Of a DNA stretch of 60,012 bases, positions 53,474 through 60,012 are shown one piece after another (position 1 is the first letter of the stretch; each line of letters opens with the position of its first letter). The position numbers and the translations under genes are program-made. The DNA comes from Phycisphaerae bacterium (lineage in GTDB: Bacteria > Planctomycetota > Phycisphaerae > UBA1845). The stretch covers positions 1-60,012 of the forward strand of contig BQJS01000005.1 in NCBI GenBank assembly GCA_021604825.1. Reading direction: 5' to 3'. A model generated the notes under the pieces. The model had not been told where the DNA came from and searched no databases. It saw only the letters and a program-made list of their open reading frames with translations.

Positions 53474-55453
53474 ATGAATAGTGAAATTCCAGCAAGCACG
53501 ATGAGGGAACTCCGCCGGGTGCTCGTGCGGTGGGCTGTCGTCTTGGCGGCCTTGGGTGTGTTTGCAATGTGGGCTACCTGGCGCATGTCAACGGCGGCGA
53601 GTCGACTCCCGACGGTTGGCTCATCGTCATCTGCTCAGTCGAACGCTGCTGAGCCGGAGATCGAGTATTGGACCTGCACGATGCATCCGCAGGTTGAACA
53701 GCCGGAACCCGGTAAGTGTCCCATATGCGGAATGCAGTTGGTCGAGAAGTTCGCGGGCAGCGACGAGCCGGGCGTAAAGACGGTCGCGCAAACGAACGCC
53801 GGAAGCCATGGTTCTTCGACGAGCCACCAGCATTCCGGGCACATGGCGGGCGCTGGCAAAGTACAAGCTTGGTATCGCTGCACCATGCCCGAATGCGGCG
53901 ACCAGGGCAGTTCTGACCCTGAGAGTCGATGCCCGGTTTGCGGTATGAAGCGTGAACGGGTCGATTCAGGTGGCGGAGGTGAGGCCGGCGAGTTTGAGGT
54001 TTCTCTCGGCAATCGTGCCCGGCGGCTGGCCGAGGTTGAGACCGAGGCGGCGCAAGAGCGGTTGCTCTTCAAAGAGATTCGTACCGTCGGTCGCGTCAGC
54101 TACGACGAGACACGCTACAAGATGGTTAGCGCATGGATGGGCGGCCGAATCGACAAGCTCTTCGCCGACTTCACCGGCATGGTCGTCTCGCAAGGCGATC
54201 ACCTGGTCGAGATTTATAGTCCCGAGCTGCTGTCTGCCCAAGAGGAGTTCCTGCAGGCGGTGCGCGCCGCGGAGTCTTCGCGCTCAACGCAAACCGAGGT
54301 AGCGCGGCGCAGCAGTCAACAAGTCCTCACAGCCGCCCGGCGCAAGCTCGAATTGCTTGGTGTGACCGAAGCGCAGTTGGCTGCCATCGAACAGTCCGGC
54401 CAACCGCAGACGCATCTCGTTGTGCATGCGCCGCTCGGCGGTACGGTCCTGAAGAAACAGGCGATGGAGGGCATGTACGTCAAGACCGGCGACCCGCTCT
54501 ACACGATCGCCGATCTGCGACATCTTTGGCTATTGGTGGACTTGTATGAATCCGATCTCTCGTGGGTGAAGCCGTTCCAACAGGTGCGCGTGACGACGCG
54601 GTCTCTGCCCGGCGAGGTGTTCACCGGAGAAATCTTCTTCGTTGATCCGTCGGTTGACCCGCTGACGCGCACCGTTGAAGTTCGCATCCATGTGGACAAT
54701 TCGGCCATGCGACTCAAGCCGGACATGTGGGTCACGGCAGAGATTGAGGCGGGGCTGACAAGTGGCGGCCGCGGCACGGTTCCGGACCCCGGTGGCGACT
54801 TCACTTGCCCCATGCACCCTTGGGAGACGGCGAGCGAGGCGGGCAGTTGTCCGATTTGCGAGATGGCGCTGATCCCAGTGACGCAACTACCGCAATACGC
54901 TCAACCGACGGTCGCCAAAGCTCTACTCAGTGTGCCACGTGGCGCCGTCATGCAGACCGGGGAACGGGCGCTGGCCTATGTTGAGTCGTCGCCCGGAACC
55001 TATCGCGGGGTAGAGGTGACGGTCGGACCGCTCGCACAGGGCGACGACGGCCGCGAGTACTACCCAATTCTCGCCGGCCTCACGGGCGGTGAGCCAGTCG
55101 TGAGCCGAGGCAACTTCGCGATCGACAGCCAAATGCAACTGGCGGGTAAGCCGAGTTTGTTTTCGGCTCGTGGAATCGGCGATCACAAACATGGATATCA
55201 AGGCGCACACGCTGCCAGTGGACACACAACTCCACCGAGCACCTCCAATGACGAGCAAACGAAATGCCCCATCATGGGCGGCGAAATCGATCCGGAAGTC
55301 TTCGCAGACTATCGGGGGGGGCGCGTCTACTTCTGTTGTCCGCCGTGCATCGAAAAGTTCAAGGCCGACCCGGATCAGTACATTGACAAGCTGCCCAAAG
55401 GGATGAGAGCAGAGCTAGCGACCACATCGCCAAAGGAGGCCGGCGATGATTAG
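53474..55453 (+). CDS. RND efflux periplasmic adaptor with four metal-binding modules (CusB-like)
   Basis: A 659-residue membrane fusion protein. After an N-terminal membrane anchor (WAVVLAALGVFAMWATW) come two heavy-metal-binding motifs: WTCTMHPQVEQPEPGKCPIC (about residues 65-84) and CTMPECGDQ with CPVCGMK (about 136-159). The adaptor core follows (VGRVSYDETRYKMVSAWMGG; HLVVHAPLGGTVLKKQAMEG; TIADLRHLWLLVDLYESDLS). A third module, CPMHPWETASEAGSCPICEM, is inserted at about 445-464, and a C-terminal YHS domain (CPIMGGEIDPEVFADY, YFCCPPCIEKF) ends the protein. The substrates of this class are Cu(I)/Ag(I) or Zn/Co/Cd. Its stop overlaps the pump gene by eight bases. Confidence 0.9.
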   Translation: MNSEIPASTMRELRRVLVRWAVVLAALGVFAMWATWRMSTAASRLPTVGSSSSAQSNAAEPEIEYWTCTMHPQVEQPEPGKCPICGMQLVEKFAGSDEPGVKTVAQTNAGSHGSSTSHQHSGHMAGAGKVQAWYRCTMPECGDQGSSDPESRCPVCGMKRERVDSGGGGEAGEFEVSLGNRARRLAEVETEAAQERLLFKEIRTVGRVSYDETRYKMVSAWMGGRIDKLFADFTGMVVSQGDHLVEIYSPELLSAQEEFLQAVRAAESSRSTQTEVARRSSQQVLTAARRKLELLGVTEAQLAAIEQSGQPQTHLVVHAPLGGTVLKKQAMEGMYVKTGDPLYTIADLRHLWLLVDLYESDLSWVKPFQQVRVTTRSLPGEVFTGEIFFVDPSVDPLTRTVEVRIHVDNSAMRLKPDMWVTAEIEAGLTSGGRGTVPDPGGDFTCPMHPWETASEAGSCPICEMALIPVTQLPQYAQPTVAKALLSVPRGAVMQTGERALAYVESSPGTYRGVEVTVGPLAQGDDGREYYPILAGLTGGEPVVSRGNFAIDSQMQLAGKPSLFSARGIGDHKHGYQGAHAASGHTTPPSTSNDEQTKCPIMGGEIDPEVFADYRGGRVYFCCPPCIEKFKADPDQYIDKLPKGMRAELATTSPKEAGDD

Positions 55454-58400
55454 CGGCCTCATACGGTTGTTTCTCCAAACGCCATTGCTCGCGCTGATTC
55501 TAGCGGCCGCGCTTGCCATCTTTGGCTGGCAGGCGTTCGAGCAGAATCCCAAGGACGCCATCCCCGACATCGCCGAGAATCAGGTGATCGTCTTCAGCGA
55601 GTGGATGGGGCGCAGTCCGAAGGACGTCGACGAGCAGGTCACTTATCCGCTGACCGTCGCACTGCAGGGTGTACCCGAAGTGAAAGAGATTCGCGCCACG
55701 AGCGGGTTCGGTTGGTCGATCGTCTATGTGGTCTTCAAGGAGCGGGCGGAATTCTATTGGGCTCGCAGCCGAGTGCTGGAACGACTTAACGTCGCGCAGG
55801 GCCAACTCCCGACCGGAGTAACGCCGCGGCTCGGTCCGGACGCAACGGCGCTCGGTCAGGTCTATTGGTACACGGTCGAGAACGGCTGGTACTCTCGGGA
55901 GCGGCCGGGCCTGCGCTTCGACGAAGATGGCGAGCTGACTGAGGCCTCGCGGGTGACACTCCTGCAAGGCGATCCGACGCTTGTCGACACACTCGATGAA
56001 GCCGAGCCATTCAGCGACCCGGTGAGCGGCAAGCCATTGGTCTTCAGCAAGCTGCCGCTTGATCGACTTCGCAGCATCCAGGATTTCGACGTCAAGCTCG
56101 CACTGGAGAGCGTTGAAGGAGTCAGCGAAGTCGCCAGCATCGGCGGCTACGTGCGACAGTACCAAATCGACGTGAATCCCGAAGCGCTGCGCGCCTTCAA
56201 TGCCCCGCTCTCGCGTCTGGTGGCTGCCCTGAACAGCGCCAATATCGATGTCGGCGCCAAGGTAGTCGAAGAAAACGGGATGGAGATTCTCGTTCGTGGC
56301 GTCGGCTTTCTCGGCGGTGCGCAGCGCAGTGCCGCTAAACGGGAGGCGCGCGAAGAGGCCGTCATTCACGACATCGAGAACATCGTCATTCACGCGAAAA
56401 ACGGGACACCGGTTTACGTGCACCAAGTTGCGAACGTTTCCGTTGGCCCTGACTTTCGGCGTGGGGCACTCGACAAGATGGGGGCCGAGGCTGTCGGCGG
56501 TGCGGTCACCATGCGCTTTGGCGAGAACCCGCTGTCCGTCATTGAGCGCGTTTACGGCAAGGTAGACACCGTCGAACGCGGCCTGCCGCCGGGCCTGCGA
56601 ATCAATGCGTTCTACGATCGCACCGACCTGATCGAAGACACGATGGGAACGCTCACCGAAGCGCTTTCACAGGAACTCTTGATCACGATCGTTGCTGTCG
56701 TGCTTTTTCTGCTCCATTTTCGCAGCAGCATGGTGATCGCCATCACGCTGCCTCTGGCGGTCATGTTTGCCTTCATCTGCATGCAGGCACTAAAGCTGCC
56801 GAGCAACATCATGAGCTTGGCTGGCATCGCGATTGCCATCGGCACCATGGTCGACATGGGCATCGTCATGCTGGAGAACATTTATCAGTATCTGACGGAC
56901 CATCGTGATGATTACACGCGCTACGAGACCGATGTGGATGGACGTTCGCGCGAGGTCATCGACCATGCGAAACGCAGTGAGTATGTCGCCGAAGCCGCGT
57001 CCGAAGTCGGGTCCGCGATTCTGACCGCCGTCAGCACCACCGTCATTTCATTCATGCCGGTGTTCTTCCTTGAGGGACAGGCAGCGAAGTTGTTTACGCC
57101 GCTGGCGTGGACGAAGACGTTTTGCATGGTCGGAGCGGTGATCCTCGCGATCACCGTTGTGCCTCCGCTGGCGTCCGCACTTCTACGCAGTCGGCGAACC
57201 AATTGGCCGACTGCGCTGGCGGCGGGGATTTTGTTTGGTGGCGTTTCCGCCGCCGCGTGGTGGAATTCGGGGCGGATTCACACATCCTTTGCAACGCTCA
57301 CCAGCGCGATCGAGCGGTACCTCGGCTGGTCCAATTCTAGCGTTGCTGTCACTCTCGGCGCGGCCATCGCGTTAATTGTGGTTGTGGTGCTACGCGAACG
57401 CATTCGGCCGGTGGAACACAACCCGACCAGCCGCTTAATTCACTGGGCCTACGAGCCGACACTGCGATGGGTGTTGCATCATAAAGCGTTGTTCTTGGCG
57501 GTTCCGGTTGCGCTCGTGGTCTGGGGAATCTCAGTCTGGCTGGGCTGGGGGCCGCTTGTCGGCGTTGTGATCTGGCCGCTGGAAACCGTCGGTCTCGCAC
57601 CCCTGACATGGACGGCCTCCTTCTGGATCCACCTTGCCATGGCGGCGGTAGTTGGATTCGTTATTGTTCCACTACTGCTCGATTCGGCAGCCGTTTCGGT
57701 CGCGGTGTGGCGTGCAAAAGCGATCACCTATGGTCGGACTCCATGGGCCAAGCGTGTACTCGCGGTGATTGTTTTCGCGCTGCTTACAGTTGTGTTCGAT
57801 ACGACCAACGTTGCCGGAAACAACACGCGGGCATTCGCATCAATCTTGACGCCATCGCCAACGGGGTCGTACGACGACTACGCACCACTACAGGCTCTGG
57901 TGGATGACAACGGCATTGGCCAAGAGTTCATGCCGCCGCTCGATGAGGGGGACTTTCTCTACATGCCCAGCGTGCTGCCGGCCGGCTCGATTAACACTGT
58001 GGTGGACGTCATGCAGAAGCAGGACGTTCAATTCGCACAGATTCCCGAGGTCGATCTCGTCGTCGGCAAGCTCGGCCGCATCGAATCACCGCTCGACCCC
58101 GCACCAGTCGGCATGCTCGAAACCATGATCCTGCTCAAGCCGCGCGAACAATGGCCGATCGTCGACGACCCCCAGTTCGACGGCATGCAACGCAAGCGCA
58201 CGATGGACGAAATATGGGAAGACGTTAAGGCGGCAGGGAGTTTCCCGGGCGTGCTGCCGTCGGTGCAACTTCAGCCCATTCGCACGCGCGTCGAGATGTT
58301 GAGCACCGGTCTGAACGCGAAGATCGGCATCAAGATCTACGGCGACAGCATCGAACGCAGCGAGGAGCTCGCGGTGCAACTCGAACAACTCCTGCGCGAG

Positions 58401-59510
58401 CGGCTGGACAACGCCCAGGCCATCAATGCCGTCCGCGTCAGCGGCAAACCCTACCTGGAATTCCACATCGACCGCGAAGCGATCGCCCGCCACGGCGTCA
58501 ACATCGCCGACGTTCAGCAGGTCATTGAGGTAGCGATCGGCGGACGGAATCTGACGACGACGTACGAAGGTCTTGATCGTTATCCAGTACGCATTCGCTA
58601 CGAACGCGAGCTGCGCGATGAGGTGCCCGACCTGGAGCGCGTTCTCGTGCCGACGCCGTCGGGAGCTCAGATTCCCATTTCTCAGGTCGCCGACATCCAA
58701 CGCGTCACCGGGCCAATGAGCGTGCGTCGCGAAGGAGCCAAGTTCGTCAGCTACGTCACGATGAGCAATCAGGGTGTCGATGAAACGACGCTTGTCCGCA
58801 ATGGCCAACGGATCATCGATGACGCCATCATCAACGGCGAAATCGAGATACCCGAGGGCTATTACATGCGCTGGGCCGGCAGCTACGAGCGGAACATTCG
58901 GGCCAAGAACCGGCTGGCGATCTTGGTGCCGTTGGTTCTGCTGATTAATCTTCTGCTGATCTATCTGCAGTTCAAACGTTGGCCGTTGACGCTGGTCATC
59001 TTTCTTGCCATTCCCGTCGCCTTCTCGGGTGGGTTCGTTCTGCTCGACTTCTGGCCGCAGATTCAGAACTGGCTCTATACGCTCGGCGTGATGGACCGCC
59101 CGTTTCCCGGCGACAACATGTACCTGACCGTCGCCGTTTGGGTCGGTTTCATCGCCTTGTTTGGCATCGCCGTCGACGACGGCATCGTGATCGGCACTTA
59201 CCTCGACCAAACGTTCAGCCGCAGCAAGATCAAACAATACGAAGAGATCGAGGAGCGAGTCGTTTACGCTGGACTGCGCCGCATTCGACCTGCTCTCATG
59301 ACTACATTCACAACGCTGACCGCGTTGTTGCCAGTCCTGCTGACTACGGGCCGTGGCAGCGATGTAATGACTCCGATGGCGCTTCCGGTTTTCGGCGGCA
59401 TGTTGATCGCGTTGATCACGATTGTCGTTGTGCCAACCTGCTACTGCACCATCAAGCAGGCCAAGTGGAAGCTCGGGCTACCAGACCAGGACTTTGACAG
59501 CGCGATCTGA
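55446..59510 (+). CDS. Heavy-metal RND transporter (CusA/CzcA family) with a large membrane insertion
   Basis: The 1354-residue inner membrane pump. Typical parts: TM1 LALILAAALAIFGWQAFEQN, NPKDAIPDIAENQVIVFSEW, the TM4 proton relay region GIAIAIGTMVDMGIVMLENI (about residues 459-478), MPPLDEGDFLYMPSVLPAGS (about 827-846), and GIAVDDGIVIGTYL near 1240. The family is normally about 1040 residues; here about 250 extra residues with several hydrophobic segments lie between TM6 and the second periplasmic loop (about 575-800). Met and acidic residues of the CusA-like export path are partly visible but I cannot tell Cu from Zn/Co. It ends the cus-like operon. Confidence 0.92.
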   Translation: MISGLIRLFLQTPLLALILAAALAIFGWQAFEQNPKDAIPDIAENQVIVFSEWMGRSPKDVDEQVTYPLTVALQGVPEVKEIRATSGFGWSIVYVVFKERAEFYWARSRVLERLNVAQGQLPTGVTPRLGPDATALGQVYWYTVENGWYSRERPGLRFDEDGELTEASRVTLLQGDPTLVDTLDEAEPFSDPVSGKPLVFSKLPLDRLRSIQDFDVKLALESVEGVSEVASIGGYVRQYQIDVNPEALRAFNAPLSRLVAALNSANIDVGAKVVEENGMEILVRGVGFLGGAQRSAAKREAREEAVIHDIENIVIHAKNGTPVYVHQVANVSVGPDFRRGALDKMGAEAVGGAVTMRFGENPLSVIERVYGKVDTVERGLPPGLRINAFYDRTDLIEDTMGTLTEALSQELLITIVAVVLFLLHFRSSMVIAITLPLAVMFAFICMQALKLPSNIMSLAGIAIAIGTMVDMGIVMLENIYQYLTDHRDDYTRYETDVDGRSREVIDHAKRSEYVAEAASEVGSAILTAVSTTVISFMPVFFLEGQAAKLFTPLAWTKTFCMVGAVILAITVVPPLASALLRSRRTNWPTALAAGILFGGVSAAAWWNSGRIHTSFATLTSAIERYLGWSNSSVAVTLGAAIALIVVVVLRERIRPVEHNPTSRLIHWAYEPTLRWVLHHKALFLAVPVALVVWGISVWLGWGPLVGVVIWPLETVGLAPLTWTASFWIHLAMAAVVGFVIVPLLLDSAAVSVAVWRAKAITYGRTPWAKRVLAVIVFALLTVVFDTTNVAGNNTRAFASILTPSPTGSYDDYAPLQALVDDNGIGQEFMPPLDEGDFLYMPSVLPAGSINTVVDVMQKQDVQFAQIPEVDLVVGKLGRIESPLDPAPVGMLETMILLKPREQWPIVDDPQFDGMQRKRTMDEIWEDVKAAGSFPGVLPSVQLQPIRTRVEMLSTGLNAKIGIKIYGDSIERSEELAVQLEQLLRERLDNAQAINAVRVSGKPYLEFHIDREAIARHGVNIADVQQVIEVAIGGRNLTTTYEGLDRYPVRIRYERELRDEVPDLERVLVPTPSGAQIPISQVADIQRVTGPMSVRREGAKFVSYVTMSNQGVDETTLVRNGQRIIDDAIINGEIEIPEGYYMRWAGSYERNIRAKNRLAILVPLVLLINLLLIYLQFKRWPLTLVIFLAIPVAFSGGFVLLDFWPQIQNWLYTLGVMDRPFPGDNMYLTVAVWVGFIALFGIAVDDGIVIGTYLDQTFSRSKIKQYEEIEERVVYAGLRRIRPALMTTFTTLTALLPVLLTTGRGSDVMTPMALPVFGGMLIALITIVVVPTCYCTIKQAKWKLGLPDQDFDSAI

Positions 59511-59559
59511 CGACAATTCCGCTCCACGACAGCGGCCTCTGACTCATGAGGAGAGAGCC

Positions 59560-59646
59560 ATGCGATTCTTCGACCTGTTTACCATTTTCTTCGCCCAGTT
59601 TCTGCAGTTCTTATTCGGGCTACTCGCGAACGTGAATAGCCAATAG
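59560..59646 (+). CDS. Tiny hydrophobic membrane peptide after the pump gene
   Basis: A 28-residue frame starting at ATG 59560 behind GAGGAGAGAG, a strong ribosome binding site. Starting MRFFDLFTIFFAQFLQFLFG, it is a single hydrophobic helix with many Phe and ends polar. Located 49 bases after the pump stop; small membrane subunits accompany some RND pumps (for example AcrZ), so a regulatory partner is possible. Not otherwise recognised. Confidence 0.5.
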   Translation: MRFFDLFTIFFAQFLQFLFGLLANVNSQ

Positions 59647-59972
59647 TACGCAAGCGCCGAACCAATACCGCTGGCTGAAGCAGGGCTTACCTGTGTTAAT
59701 TCAGCATAGCGATCATCGGTGGTGAGAGTTCGCGCCGGAGGCGCGCGACAATGCTAAACCTTCGACGTCCAGCGAAAACGGCTGGGCATCTTCGGTATCA
59801 CCGCGACTAGGCAACAAACGCTGGGAACGGTACTTGGGACGAATTCGACTTGTTCGTTCGGCGTCTTAACAAAACCGTACGTACGGCGTTGGCGGCCGGA
59901 TTCGACCGAAACACGCGCCGTCGGCTCGCAAGCAAAATGGTCGTAAGTTATTGTGAAGAATGAGGATAGGAT
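59647..59972. other. Region between the efflux operon and tRNA-Gly, no gene seen
   Basis: 326 bases with a tight hairpin CGCGCC-GGA-GGCGCG (59731-59745) and a perfect 12-bp palindrome CCGTACGTACGG (59875-59886), the latter 87 bases from the tRNA 3' end. If the island is real, arm-type recombination sites could lie here. No open frame of interest. Confidence 0.5.
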
Positions 59973-60012
59973 AGCGGGCGAGCGGATTCGAACCGCCGAC
60001 GTCCAGCTTGGG
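59973..60012 (-). tRNA. tRNA-Gly(CCC), 5' half outside the window
   Basis: The minus strand reads CCC anticodon followed by AA, the 3' stem GCTGG, a short variable loop, T-arm GGCGG-TTCGAAT-CCGCT, the acceptor strand CGCCCGC and a U discriminator base. CCA is not encoded. The anticodon touches the window edge, so the 5' half and the full fold cannot be checked; identity as glycine comes from the CCC anticodon position and the U73. Confidence 0.72.

Larger units (their letters stand above)
51157..60012. mobile_element. Putative tRNA-integrated heavy-metal efflux island
   Basis: About 8.8 kb bounded by direct copies of a tRNA-Gly 3' half, with the intact tRNA at the right edge and the fragment at the left, as expected after site-specific integration into a tRNA gene. 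It carries only an efflux operon and its small partners. No integrase, relaxase or transposase is visible, so the element is degenerate, very small, mobilised in trans, or not mobile at all. Confidence 0.5.

Noticed and set aside
58086..59237. 383-codon minus-strand frame opposite the RND pump
   Set aside because: Asp/Val/His-rich shadow of the pump with no independent signals.
51157..60012. Integrase, relaxase or plasmid functions that would prove a mobile island
   Set aside because: I searched the frames in this stretch and saw none; the island claim rests only on the tRNA repeats and gene content.

Overview
The window looks like chromosomal DNA of a Gram-negative bacterium with an outer membrane: it has LptF/LptG-type permeases, an HldE-like ADP-heptose enzyme, lipoproteins, a TolC-family efflux protein and a type IV/type II pseudopilin. 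The mix of genes (BlaI/M56 pair, inverted-order HldE, pyrophosphate-type phosphofructokinase, PEP/pyruvate-binding paralogues, Cys-rich leader protein beside an RND pump) reminds me of Planctomycetes, perhaps a Phycisphaerae-like lineage. That placement is inference from gene content only.

Layout. 1-4.7 kb: two minus-strand envelope proteins (TPR; lipoprotein with SPOR), an acyl-CoA ligase, a Trm112-like protein and ribosomal protein S18 with a clear terminator. 4.7-9.7 kb: SpoIID-like protein, methyltransferase, DinG-type helicase and a phosphatase-like lipoprotein. 9.7-12.1 kb: a strongly structured noncoding stretch, then a BlaI repressor and M56 sensor peptidase behind two matching operators. 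12.3-19.2 kb: a tightly coupled histidine operon led by a TrpR/YerC-like regulator with an operator over its own promoter, then hisG, hisD, a divergent hisB, a HAD phosphatase, hisH, hisF and a single gene fusing HisA, HisI and HisE. Only hisC is missing, if the HAD protein is the histidinol-phosphate phosphatase. 19.4-31.8 kb: housekeeping genes (ndk, cupin, radical SAM, hutI, tdk, lptFG, hldE, fbp) sprinkled with palindromic REP-like repeats; a REP-associated tyrosine transposase (RAYT) sits between two inverted copies. 32-46.3 kb: proBA, two PEP/pyruvate-binding ATP-grasp proteins (one with receiver domains), the arsenosugar radical SAM gene arsS with its partner, two glutamate dehydrogenases (one interrupted by an in-frame TGA), and a phosphofructokinase with both pyrophosphate-type signature residues. 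46.3-51 kb: a pseudopilin operon, a ParA-type ATPase fused to an AMPK-type glycogen-binding domain, and a repeat-containing lipoprotein.

51.2-60 kb: a heavy-metal efflux cassette (Cys-rich exported protein, CusC/CzcC-, CusB- and CusA-like proteins, tiny membrane peptide). It lies between a tRNA-Gly gene cut by the right edge and a detached copy of the same tRNA 3' half, in direct orientation. This is the geometry of an island integrated at a tRNA gene, although no integrase is visible.

The best candidates for something undescribed are the ParA-glycogen-binding fusion, the tRNA-flanked efflux island, the histidine operon with its triple fusion and odd HisB, and the structured region before blaI.
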